Assembly (NCBI GenBank): GCA_021234155.1
Contig: JAJEKV010000032.1
Span: 4,655,835-4,719,834, forward strand
DNA: 64,000 nt
DNA from: Isoetes taiwanensis
Lineage: Eukaryota; Streptophyta; Lycopodiopsida; Isoetales; Isoetaceae
Reading direction: 5' to 3'
This document shows, piece by piece, positions 23,578-35,706 of this stretch. Made by a program: the position numbers and the translations under genes. Position 1 is the stretch's first letter. Each line of letters begins with the position of its first letter. The notes below the pieces were generated by a model. That model saw only the letters and a program-made list of their open reading frames with translations, was not told where the DNA came from and made no database searches.

Positions 23578-26500
23578 GGGTTGCCGCTAGGGGGGCAAAC
23601 CCTTGTTTATTGGGCTTTTGGCATATCCTAGGCATATTCTTGAATATCCCTAGGATATGCTGGTGACTGCTAAAAACCTCTTATTTCCTGTAAACTGGCG
23701 GTCAGCTTCGACGTCTGATTTCTTGAAGCGAACCGGGTAACTGGCAAGGCTCCATGGTCGCATAATGCTTCTTTTGGGAGGCCCGGCTCGCTGTTGCTGT
23801 CAATTGTGCAGCTTCCAGAAAAGCTTTGGCTTTGGAGGGAGGAGCTTCTACACCGGAGCCTCTGATTTTCAGGTTTTTGAAGTTGTTAGAGTTGGCCAGG
23901 TGCATTTTGTTGGAGGTGCGAATAGGTGCGTTTATTGCTGTGAGCAAATGCACATCACAGTTTATCTCTATCTGTGAGTTTTCTGTAATCTTATCTTCCA
24001 ATACAGATTTTTTTTTTCCGAATCTTTTCCTTTAATAACAGGGATTTGGGCATGTCTAGGTTACTTTGGAGCGCAAATCAGCTACTCGAGAGGTAATAGC
24101 TTTGCTTACATGCGCTTCAATGATCTTCACGCTTTGGTAGAGCCATGCAGGAAATCTAAAAATGGATCGGAAGCAGCTGGATTTTGCTTTCCATGTGCCG
24201 ATTTCAACCGTTTTGGTGGTACATGCTCGATTCCTTTTGGCTACCCCTCCAAAGGTATTTTCTTTAACATTGAATATTGATTTCTTCATATTGCATGATG
24301 ACGATCATATGTGCTTTTCCAGTTGTCTTATTAGAATAACAAGGAGGCGTAATTCAAATGTTGCCTTCCTCTTTATGTTTGTTTGCCAGATACAACATTG
24401 TCATCTTATTAACTCTAACTTCTCTGAATATTTTAATCTCAAGTTATTGTACAGTATATTCTAGCCATAGTGACGAACAAAATAAAGTATATTCATGGAT
24501 AGACTTGTTTATGGATGTTTAGCTCTTGTTTTTCAAGTAAGATGATCACGTCAAATTCATGACTATGCAGATAAGGAGAAATCTAGAAAAAATGCGCAAG
24601 GAGATTCCTGGTGGGAAACATGGCAGGAAATTCTACGGCAGGATGATTGGAGGTACTGCTTGGAGTAAAGGCTAAAAGGGCTGCAAATATGGTATGCATT
24701 AGTTACGTCCTCGCTTACTTATAGAAGAGCTTTTGGTTTCCAATTTACAAAAGAAACGGAGCAACAATTCTGAGAACAGAAATGTTTGATGTAGATCCTT
24801 AACTAGGACATACCTTTGATTGGGCCATAGAGCAGAAAAGCATTTGATCAATGGCTCGTGACTAAGGACAACGATATTCGATGCACAACATAGAAAACTG
24901 GCATGCCGATATATAAAGGTATGCAGGACTGCCAATAGCTATAGGGGTAATTTGTTTATCAATTGCTACAGTTGCTCCAAGTTGCTATAGACTAATTGCT
25001 ACAGTAGAGGCCATGATTTCCTTTCCAGAAATATATCCATTGATTTCTTTCACCTTGTGAACTCAACTTGATAATGTCATGCTGTTCTAGACCTGTAGTA
25101 ATTGCCTTGTCCAACCTATTCTAATGACATGACATTATAAACAGCTGGTTTGGACGATGGCACCTTTAATAATTGCCTTACCAACCCCTTCAAAGACGGT
25201 AAGAACTGAATAGAATTCACCTGTCATTTTTTCGTATTTCCTTTACGAGTTCATTAGCACGTTTCCACAAATGCAAGCTCAACCTTTCCTGCACTCTTAA
25301 TTGCAGCCAGGTGGTTTTTCCTTAACCCTTTGATTGCATCTATGGACACGGAATTTAGAAAATTTTGCATCTGTTCTTTGTCCCTAGAATTACAGTCCCT
25401 TTGCTGGAATAGCAAGAGGTCCCTTATCTGATATAGCAGGGGGGCAAAGATAAGCACGGTGCGATTTACATATTATATTGCAATAGACATTCTAGATGAA
25501 TTGCCTCCACTTGCTAGCTTACATAATATTATCATAATGATGATTGACAGGATTTAGAGTATGGGACTATAAATCATCATGATTCCAATCTGAAGATCAG
25601 GTATTTGGTATATTTTGAAACTAGATGAATATAAAAACTTATCCGTTGGACTTCATAATACATTTTGCTTATGCCTTTCTTCTTTCTTAGTTGTTGTCCA
25701 TACAACTCGATATTACACCCTATGGAAAAGAAATGTGTTGGAGAAGAAAACAGTTCCGCCTTCTAGTCATATTGAGAAGAAATGTGTTTGAGAACAACTA
25801 AGATCCTTAAGTTGTCATCTTTATCTATATTAAGGTTGGAAACAAAACTTAGCTGCAAACATTATGAGACTTTTATTACGGTATGGTCTTAACTGCTCAT
25901 GATATATCAGGGTACAATGGCTGCACCATATAATAATGTTCCTTAGTAGCTGCACACTGCTATTTTGGTCTCGCATAGGTCCAAGCAGTCACCTGCAGAC
26001 ATTGATAAGCTCCTTCCTCTTTATTCTATTGTTTTTTTTGTCCCAGGATATGGTCTTTAAGGCAAGGACAAGGTATTTTAAGACAATGGGCTCAGAAATC
26101 AAGCTATTAGTATTTAGATAGAGGCTTTGGATTTTGAAAAGATACTACCGATAGTAAATGATGAGATTCCTATCAGGCCTTAGCTTCTGTGGGCGTTTAT
26201 ACTTCAGTATTTGTTTCTGTTATAATATGATAATTCTAATGACATATTTTAATGTTTCAGTCAGGGTAATCATGCATTCTGAATTGAGGGCGTTCTGTAT
26301 TCGCATGAGCTTCTAGCTGGTCTAGACATCGATGTCACTGAAGAATATGCAATGCTGTTTCTAGGATGGGCAACTTTCATCTACCTGGTCTCATATCTGA
26401 CATAATTGGATGGGCAAAATTTGGTAAGTGGCAGTTTGCTGCCTCGTATTATCTAGAAAATACATTTTGTTGAATTTAGCACACAAAAGGAATGATATAT

Positions 26501-29401
26501 GTCGCGAAAAGCTTTTTGTCCTTACATGGTTTCTCTAGTGTGCTTAAATATTCCTTCCTAGCCAGGGATGACAGAGAAAGGTTCCCTGCTAATTCTAGAT
26601 CAGTTTTCAAGACTGCGAAGCAAAAGGTCTGAAGTACCTCCTGCACTTTTAATTGCATGTACCTCCTGAACTTTTAATTGCATACTTTGCTTATGCTGGA
26701 AACACGCTAGAGACCTATATCTATATGTAGAGGATATCGGTGCTCCAAAGCAGAGATACTTGTGGGATCCTGATACAAACTTGAAAGCATGCCCAAAAGA
26801 ACTGTTTCGTCCAAAGAATGCTGGACTCCCCATAGATTTGTGTTTAAATACACACAATATTGAGGTTGAATCTTTGCAACCCATTCGAATTTTCTGCAAA
26901 TTTGATTGTTGCTTCCATTCAACCGTTACTCAATTGCTAACAGCTGCACACCAGAACCTTTGATCTTATCTAGGATTTGTGTGGAAGATTATTTGTTTTT
27001 GTTTCTCAGCTTGTAGAGACCTTACATAATATCAATGCATATAGTATCAATGCATGTATACACTTATGGTTGACAATTGGATCACGATCCTTGTAGGCCT
27101 TCTACTAGCTAGGCCATTATCACGAGGGCATCAATGAGTAGGGTTAGAGCACTTATGATGAGGCATCAGAGATGTTATGAGCTATTTTGGTGAAATCATA
27201 TGAATGGCCACTTGCATTGAGTTTTGTCCTGGTTTTTTATTTAGTTTATATGCTTGATTTTGTTGGCCCCCTTCTAATGCAAATATGCAATGTATTATGC
27301 TGTAGCAATGGTATTGAGGTAATGACTGCACCATCATTCTTGTTTTGTTTGCTTATTTGAAAGAGTATATTTGCTACATGGTGTATTTCCATGTAACTTC
27401 CATGGTTTAAAGATATTGGCTACCTTTTAAACAATCTTGTATATCTATCTCACTTGTACATGAAAAGAGTATGCCATGGAGTATTTTGCCCCTTGGTTTA
27501 GGTTTTTCACATATTTTTATGCCCTTGATATTTTTTAATTAAGGTTTTTCAATATAACAGTCACAATTTCATGGTTTTAGGCGTATCCTAGGACATCCCC
27601 TCCGTCAAGAACTTCTTTATCGGCCTTTGCAGATGTGTGTTTCATTTTATTCTTCTTCTATTAAGTTGTTGTTGCCTTGGGCCCTATTCTATCCTCTGTG
27701 AGCTTATTCCAATGCTTCCTCTTTCCTCAAAGGGCTTCTTGATGCATGGGAGACAGTGCGAAGACTATTTCATCTACACCCTTTGGCATGTACTTTTTTT
27801 ATAGCTAACTGTTCGTGAATTTCTTTGGGCGATGCTCCTCTTGCTTCAAATAAGATGCTCCTCTTGCTTCAATTCATCCCTTGACACAACGATGTTAGAG
27901 ACTACCAAGAAGAGTTCAGGACTAAGTCTAGTAGACTTTTGCACAATTTTGGAGTGTTTGAGTCGATGACCGTAATATGTTGGAGTGTTTGAGTCGATGA
28001 CCGTAATATGTACATAACAATGGAAAGGTAAAAAAAAACTCCAAACTACGAGAAACCTCATCCTGCTCCACAATTTTGATTAAATATTCTTTATATATTT
28101 CAAATTCTCTTGTGTTCATCACAACATGATATGTATTGAACATATTAAGATCAAGAATGCATCACTCTGTTATTGCGCACTGGATAGGCATTTAAGTTAT
28201 TTATAATTCTGTTTGGCAAGAGCATTATATAGCAATATCTCAGTGGATGCACACTATCCACCACAAAAGCAAAAGCTTCCAGAAGAAGAAGGGGCCAAAG
28301 GCTGAGAAATGTTCTCAGTCCTTCTCTTGTCTTCTGATTAGAATCATCAAGAGAGGCACCAAGGGAAAAATCATCTGCATGAGCACACCGTTTAAGGCAA
28401 AACAACACAACTAACAAAGAACATGCAAAGAACAAAGAACTATCGGGCAAAGGCATAGGTTTCTTTCAAACAATAGAAAGAGAGATCCAGGGCACTGTAA
28501 CTAACTCAAAAAACTCGGGTTGATTGGCCAAAGAAATTGTAGCACAACCAAGAACACTAAGTAAGAGGCATATTTGCAAAAATTCGGTTAGATATAGTCA
28601 CCTATACGTCGAGAGTCGTGAATAGCAGGGATGTGCCAAAAGCCCTGCATGCTACAACAACATCAATCCCATTTCCAAATCAAGGCAAAACCATGTCACC
28701 TGATTGGACTCTATTATCAAAAAACAGTTGTAATAGCATCTAAATCTAGCCAAAATCCCTTCCAGAAAAAAACCTGGGCCTCATTCCAACTTTTCCAGGT
28801 TAAGCATTGCACCTTCTTTTATATCTCGATATAAGAATCATGAATACCAAATGAAGAAATTAGACGAGTGTTAAATCCCTCATATGATTCCCTCATATTT
28901 TTTGCTATGGAGTAGAGTCTAGATTGAAGGTGATTGCTTATTTTGAATGCATTAGAAAATGCAAACAAAGATCCTCCTTGTACTATGCATTCCTCAAATA
29001 CCAAACGAACGTGCTCGTGTCAAGTTTAATTTTAAAATGCCCCTCCCTAAATTAATCATATGGAGAACAAAATCATAGTTTAGTGATTAATCTAGTGTGT
29101 GGACAAGAGATCAGACTGTGATCAAGATGCAAGTACCTTGACAAATGGCCAAATCAAGTAGAATGCTGAAAACATGATGAGTTGGAATGTTGGATCTGAT
29201 TAAAGATGAACAATCAAAATGCGCAAACAACACCTCAACACCTAAGCAGAACTTAGTAATGCAAATGCGAACCATCACCTTCACAAAATGTGAATGTTTT
29301 AAAATAGCAATTTCGATTCAAACACTCTATTGTCTACAACTACAACTTAAGCCACTTCACTCTCCGGCCATGGAGGGCAACCCTCCGTGCGCAGCACCTT
29401 G
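23578..29401 (-). mobile_element. Family X element, copy X1 (5.8 kb)
   Basis: On the minus strand it starts CAAGGTGCTGCGCACGGAGG (29401) and ends GGCAACCC followed by A4 (23578). The flanks are adjacent in the intact gene's 3' region: TATATTTT on the left, then TTTCGTTTATCTAAATTTT on the right, against an uninterrupted TATATTTTTCTGTTATCTAA near 6980. This proves an insertion, with at most a T2-3 target duplication. The first ~120 bp from the left end match X2. The interior differs, has no transposase or reverse transcriptase that I can see, and may hold captured plant DNA (for example, the + frame 26742-26900 with PKQRYLWDPDTNLKACPKEL is gene-like but unrecognised). Confidence 0.75.
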
Positions 29402-30386
29402 TTTCGTTTATCTAAATTTTAACAAATTAGAAGTTACCTTCACTTGAGGCCATAGGGCCCATTAAATGTGACTATCTAAGTTCTAATGAGATCCACAAAA
29501 TGTGACATCTATGGTCCGAAATCTATAGCTCATGATTTGTCATAAGCTATGGTCATCTCTAGCGCCTTATATATTGGCTACCATTGTGTTTGACCCACAG
29601 AATATCCATGGCTTATCGCTTGTATATCCACGGTATATCCAATGTCGTGTTTGAACCACAAAAGATACACGTTGTTTTTTGGGAACTTAATGTGTTTTAG
29701 TTTTCAGTTCTAGCGTGATTCAATCACGACGATATCCAATATATTTAATAGGATTGATGGTCATCTAGCTACTTTACAGTTGATAATGAATATAGTGGTC
29801 CATTGAATTTGATACATTTCAAGACAGTTTACAAATTCCCCTCCTCCCATTTGATCATGCATATGATTAGCATGAAGGAGGGGTCCTCTAGAAAGAGTTG
29901 TATATGTATTAAATTAGCCCTACACCACAAGGGAAGAGGCTTTGTGACTAGTAGTAGGTTCAACATGCTTGGATAATCAAAGGTTTCGCCACCACCTCAC
30001 GAAGCATAGGCTTCTTCTCCATGCACAACATCATCACTCACAAGCAACTCTTCATCAGGCATCCTCAAGGGCACCACCAATCTTATTATTAATAAAAATT
30101 ATACTTGTCACCACAACTTATTGAAAAATTATACCATAAAAATTATGGTATGCATCCTGAAAAAATCTCCATCACAATTGCTGCCCATCCTTGCACCAGA
30201 CCTGTTTGATCATGCAACTCTTTAACCATTAGCATATTAATCTCAGGAGCAAAGATTTGAGGTTTAAGAAATGTTAGAAATTCAGTCTAACCATGGTTTC
30301 ACATTGCGTCAATTAGTAAATTTTACTCTTACACATTGCTTAACTACTAACTAATTAATTTGTAGTTAATCCACTACAAATAGAAA
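29402..30386 (-). pseudogene. AMT2 pseudogene B, 3' part, plus shared fucosyltransferase 3' flank
   Basis: 29402-29525 matches the 3' flank of the intact fucosyltransferase gene (near 6985-7110). 29525-30000 matches the 3' flank of AMT2 pseudogene A. On the minus strand, 30085-29997 encodes the AMT2 end [20 protein letters not shown] followed by HGEEAYAS and a stop, better preserved than in copy A. 30130-30386 matches intronic or degenerate AMT2 DNA of copy A (21290-21535). It is interrupted on both sides by X1 and X2. Confidence 0.8.
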
Positions 30387-33300
30387 CAAGGTGCTGCGCA
30401 CGGAGGGTTGCCCTCCGTGACCCGAGGGTGAAATGGCTTAAATCACACCAATCAGATTGGAATATGTACTAAGTTTTCTCTCAATTTGTAATATTGGTCG
30501 AACAACCAAATATATAAAATGAACTATTCTGTTCATATTTGCTATAAAGCCATAGTGTACCCAGCATATGCTAGGCATATGCCGGCATATACTTGGATAT
30601 GCTCACAACCCCACATAAACGAGGGTTTGCCCCCTAGGGGCAACCCAAAAAAGACTACATTATATATGTTGCGAAAACTACTACCAACTATATAGCTTCA
30701 CCAAAGCGTGACGATAAATGAAATATCATGATTTCTAGACCATATTGAATGTTTATTCGACTACAAAAGAGATCAATGTAAGCAATGAATAGCGACATCA
30801 TTTAGGAACATAAGACAGACAAAAGGGACATGCAAAAATAGGTGTATGGTGAAGGAAACGCTTTTTAGAATTTTTTGAACTTTACAAAAGAAATACTTCA
30901 TCATTTGATGAAATGGGAAGAAAAATAAATAGTCCAGAAGTAACCGCAAATTAGCAATTGCTCTCGGCACTTAACAATGATGTCCCTCCATGCAAACATA
31001 TTAGTGCTTGCAAATAAAAATATCAGGACAGTCAAAGATTGGTTAAAAATCGATAACATTCACCAGTTATTTGGCATAGAAATTCCTAGCAGTAAAATAC
31101 CCATACTATTTCTACAATAGACAATATAATAAGCAGTTGTTGGTAGACCATATTTCGTATAGCATTGTTTACATGTGAAGAAATTTATTCTTTTTGGAGC
31201 CTAATGTTTTAGAAGTTATGGCATTTCTAAAGGTGAGTTAATTTTCCTTTTCTTTATGCAGCTCCTGTCTACATACAACTTCTTCCAGCCTACGTATTTT
31301 TCTTCCCTTGCAGATTCTTAGATTATACCCTTGCAACCTTGACTGCCGCTTTCATGTTTGTTGAGTGCTATATCATGATTTGACATTTTCCCAACTTCAG
31401 TTGCGGTCGTATATCGTTGTCCAAATGAGTTGTTTTGAACATATTTTAGCATGTTCTGCCCCAACTATTTCAATTACTGCATCCGCAACAATCTTACCAT
31501 CATGCACTTCTTTTAGTTGCCGTTTAATATATTTTGACATCAGGAACTTTCCAACTATTGATTGGGTGCTTAACTTCCATCATAAAACATACAACAAGAA
31601 GACTTGAATTTGAAAAGAAGGATAAGACTTCCATCTTGCATTATAAAGATTAAAAAGAGAGTAAACGGTTCAAGAACAAGAATGGCCAATGGTTACCTTC
31701 AACGGGTTGTAGGACATTACAAGAAGGTATATTCGCAAATCAAACTTCTTCCCGGCCACTAAGTATGGGTTCTTAATATATCTTTGCACTATATAACTCT
31801 CAACCTGTTCAGTACTATAAGTGCAATGTAAGCATGCACATATGTTCAAGAAAATAAAATACCTGAGGATTGTCTACTTTCCAGCGATGGTCCTTCTTCC
31901 ACTCACTAATTTGTCCCAGCTTATGGAAAAGAAATATACCCCTTCCTTGAGCCTTCCCAACACAGCAAATAGAAGAGAACAGTTTGATGCCAATATATTA
32001 CACAGCATAGAAGAGAACAGTTTGATGCCAATATATTAATTGGAACCATAGCATACACTATAATTTTTCTTCCTGAGAAAACATGATGGAGTGACATCTG
32101 TTTGGACATGGACCAAAGAAAGCAGCAAATGCAAATGCTATAGTAATGCTCTGAAACACTATAAGCCTTAGAGAGAGCAAAGAAGCCATGACATTCCTAA
32201 AGGATGGCCATTCTTCTTCTGCTTCCAAGAGCTGCACATAATTTGTGATATAGAAAATATTCTACAACAGAAATATTATAATGGAAATGTCTGAATAAAC
32301 CATTATCAGTACTTAAAAGTGCTGTCCATGACACGTCCTTGACAAATCATATTCCAAAGATTTGGAGAAAGGAATTGCTCAATGTAACGAAAGACTTCCA
32401 CCTGTAGACACAATTTAAAGCTGGAGACATCTTAATGGTCCCCTGCTACATACAGCTTGTTCCCTAGAAGTAAAGGCAAATCTGTTGATCTCCAACTATA
32501 AATCTAAATGACATGTCTAAGTAGAAAAATAGAAGATGCTTTGACTTACTCCTTTGCATACTGCAGAGAAAAATACCTGAGCTGAGACTACCTCCACAAT
32601 ATGATGCCCGAGCAATTGAGAAATCGCATTCAATGTTGTATCAAGCAGTTTTTGTCGAAGTCAAAGAAAACAAGAAAGAATGTGAATGTCTCTAATAATC
32701 CACATATGTAGAGAACACCTTTCTTCACTCTTCATAAGCTTCAAATGTTATATAAGATGCAAATCCACAACAGCAAATGGGCCTTAATAGGCCTCGAGTG
32801 CATGTTGCCAACTAATCGAATATTAGGAACTAACAAAATAATCAATTCCAAATACTATTGCATCTATAAAAATGGCAAACAAAAAAGATTGCATCAAAAA
32901 AGATTTGGTGTTTTCTGCAATGATGTATAGGTGGAAATGGATATTTCAAGACAGTTAATTATGAAATAAAATCATACAGGATTTTCGTACCTCAAATTTG
33001 TTATTCTCGCAATGCTTGGTTGAATTGTAAGCTTTTTTGCGGTATAAGACCGAATGTCTACTTACAACAGATTGGCCTTTAGGACAATCATGGAAGGTTG
33101 TCTGCAGGACGTAACTCACTCCATGCAAATGGACCTAACTCAGTCAATGGCAAAGAGAAGGGAGCCTCCTTTGGTGCATAACCTCAAACCTTGCACACCA
33201 GTTTCACATTGAGTAATGCATGTAGGACCTTGTCCCTTGTTAATATGAGCGTTGAGACAAAAATGTGAAAAAATGAACTTACCAACGGCAGCAGGCCTCG

Positions 33301-34894
33301 TAGGACCAAAAGATGAGGCAAGTGCTCCCAACTATCAAGGTGGTTCTAAACGCAGGAGTGCTACTTGCTGTGAGTTAGCTAAGCGCTCAAATACACCAGG
33401 GATGGGTCATTTGATTGCCCAAATGCTGGAGCAAATGAGATACCAAACATGAGAGGCCAGAAAATAGTGCTCTACAAATTGTCATGGAGAAACATAAGAC
33501 TTTCCAAGAATCGAAGCCATCATAGACTAATTTCAATGCACAACACGTCAAGAAAGAACCATTCAGAAAATATGATGTAGAGGAAAACTGCAAAAATGAC
33601 CAATATAGAGAAGAGCAAACTGCAGGAAAAAAGAAACTCCTTAGCCAGAATGAGGCATGCAAATTTTGTGCAGTAATGCACTAGATACTTCCTAGGCTGG
33701 CTTGGCTTCCTTGCAAAAAACAAATCTGTTAAAGCATATGTATACGGCATCACACATCAAATAAAAATGCAAAGCTCACAAAGCAGTTACAATCTCAGCT
33801 TACTGAAGAAGCTCCTTAGCTGCAATCTCACATGCAAACATAAGATATGCAAATGGTCAAAAAAGCTTGCCCAATGTATATTGAGCAAGAGCGATGTTCG
33901 TTCAAACATGCGCATAAACTGCTAGGAAGCTCCTAGACCTAAAAGCTAAGAAAGAAAATAGACCCTCTTTATATTCAATATTGGTTAATGAGCATATAAC
34001 AGCTTATAATATTGTATCTGCGTCTATAGCAAATGCCCTAGTTCCTTGCTCCAATTGCTATGCAGTTTTTATATGCAGCTCAATCATACGAGACAAGCGG
34101 TATATTGAAAAGCTTCAGTGGAATATACAAAGGGAAGGCTGGTCGTGGTTCTGGAGGTAGAAGCTACCAAGGTAGCCTTAACAGTGAAAATAAACGGAAT
34201 GTGATGGTTCGAGAATTAAACAAGACATGCGTTTATAGGACAGCATGTGGTTTGTATACTAAGTAAATCGAGGGTTGGAAAAAAGGTTTAGAACAAACAT
34301 GAAACATATCAAGGTGGAGGTCGTGCTTAGACTCAGGTACGGTTAAGATCACAATCAAATCGTTTATCCCTGCTAAAACAATCTCCATATCTTTTATCTT
34401 CATTCGTCATTATCAACTCGGGGCACCTAAGATATGGTGCAAATTTATTGAAATGATTCCACCTCTTTGACTCTTACCTCTCCCAAAACTCAAAGAATTG
34501 TTCAAAAACAAGGAGATACTGCAAAATCTTCTATAGAGCAGCGATGAAGCAAGCATGAATAGGAATGCAAAATACAATAAACCTTTTAAGGGATCCTTTA
34601 TCGATGGTATTTTTTTGCTGTGAACGTCCAATGCCAAATCTTCATCCGAAGGCAAGAATATAAAATGTTTTGCAAGTTCAATCTGCAAGAATTTCAAACC
34701 CTACATCTCCAAAATCTGGCTCAACTCGCCAGAACCCTGACGGAAGGTGCGGAAGGGAGGGCTGGATGACTGAGCATTTACAGGCAGCAGCAAGTTTTTA
34801 GCAGTCATCAGCATATGCTAGGTATATGCCAGCATATACTTGAATATGCCCACATACCCACATAAACGAGGGTTTGCCCCCTTAGGGGCAACCC
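30387..34894 (+). mobile_element. Family X element, copy X2 (4.5 kb)
   Basis: It starts CAAGGTGCTGCGCACGGAGG at 30387, with a hairpin CACGGAGGG/CCCTCCGTG (30399-30419), and ends with a hairpin GGGTTTGCCCC/GGGGCAACCC (34870-34894) followed by A6. The empty site is seen in AMT2 pseudogene A (about 21528-21536, AGAAAGCAATGG). A second, nearly identical 3' end lies inside at about 30545-30646. The interior shows no transposase. A minus-strand exon-like stretch at 33331-33290 (MGALASSFGPTRPAAVG, then a GTAAGTTC-like donor) hints at captured plant gene DNA. A tandem duplication sits at 31961-32038. Confidence 0.75.
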
Positions 34895-35354
34895 AAAAAA
34901 TGGTATTGTCTTATAAGATGACCTAATAATCTACCCTCAACATGGTTTTATGTTTAGTACAACTTGCCTCTGATGTTATTGCCACAAATCCCTGTGATCA
35001 TCCCCTGCATTGGCCCAATTACAGAGGGTTTCTTGAAGACCATGACATTCAAAATTATCCATGTGAGGAGGCTTGTGGCTGCACAAACATTAATATTCAA
35101 AACTGCCATAGATGCAACGATGTTCCTAGCACATGGATCTCCTCCATTAAATCCTGTCCAACCAAGCCACAACAGTCCAGCTCCTGCAACAGTGAGCAGA
35201 ATATTATTTAGAACAAATCTTTCTCCGCCTCTCTTCATTCTTGGACGAACATATTAAAGAAGGCTAAATGGAACTAAGCTAAGAAAACTCTTCAGCTACT
35301 ACATGGGGTATACCTGCCCAGTTACAACATATGTTTGCCATGACTCTTGTGAAC
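34895..35354 (-). pseudogene. AMT2 pseudogene B, central part
   Basis: 34901-34975 continues the AMT2 copy interrupted at 30386. On the minus strand, 35238-34954 encodes helices from the middle of AMT2: [48 protein letters not shown]. These agree with the conserved [10 protein letters not shown] and ATS segments that line the pore in the family. The end degenerates and no flanking coding exons remain. The LTR element at 35355 cuts it from any 5' exon. Confidence 0.82.
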
Positions 35355-35706
35355 TGTTAACCACCTAGTGGTTAACATTGTGCATGCACATGTTAGGTGC
35401 ATGCACATGTTAGGTGTCAGTGGTGGCAGACTGACACTTGGCATGATTAGGTTAACATACGTGTAGGGATTAGATTTAGTTAGATGTACGGCTCAGATTT
35501 GCGGTCTACACTATATTAGACCGGAGCCTCTTCAGATGTACTCAGGTTTATCTCATATTTGGAGAGCCTCATTTGGCCACGTTCCCCTTCATTCTTTGTA
35601 CATATTTCTTTGTCTTGTTCTTGTTTTGTGATCATGAGCATGGCAGCCTTGTAGCATCCGGCAGTCATGGACTGCTGTTGCAGGGTGTATGCCAAGAATC
35701 CAAACA
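35355..35706 (+). repeat. 5' LTR of the 35.4-kb element
   Basis: 352 bp, TG...CA. It contains a palindrome GGTTAACCACCTAGTGGTTAACAT-like at its start and a doubled GCATGCACATGTTAGGT. It differs from the 3' LTR at about 35580 (G versus A). Confidence 0.92.

Noticed and set aside
28151-28456. 101-residue minus frame with a signal-peptide-like start
   Set aside because: Short, single, no family match, and in the AT-rich interior of X1.
29346-30445. A 1.1-kb terminal-inverted-repeat element that captured FUT/AMT2 flank
   Set aside because: The inverted ends are the facing 5' ends of X1 and X2, and the DNA between them is the uninterrupted ancestral locus.
23578-34894. Family X as a canonical Helitron or a large terminal-inverted-repeat transposon spanning 23578-34894
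   Set aside because: Ends lack 5' TC and 3' CTRR and the A/T insertion site. The outer inverted match is explained better by two insertions in opposite orientation, since the intervening 29402-30386 is collinear host DNA.
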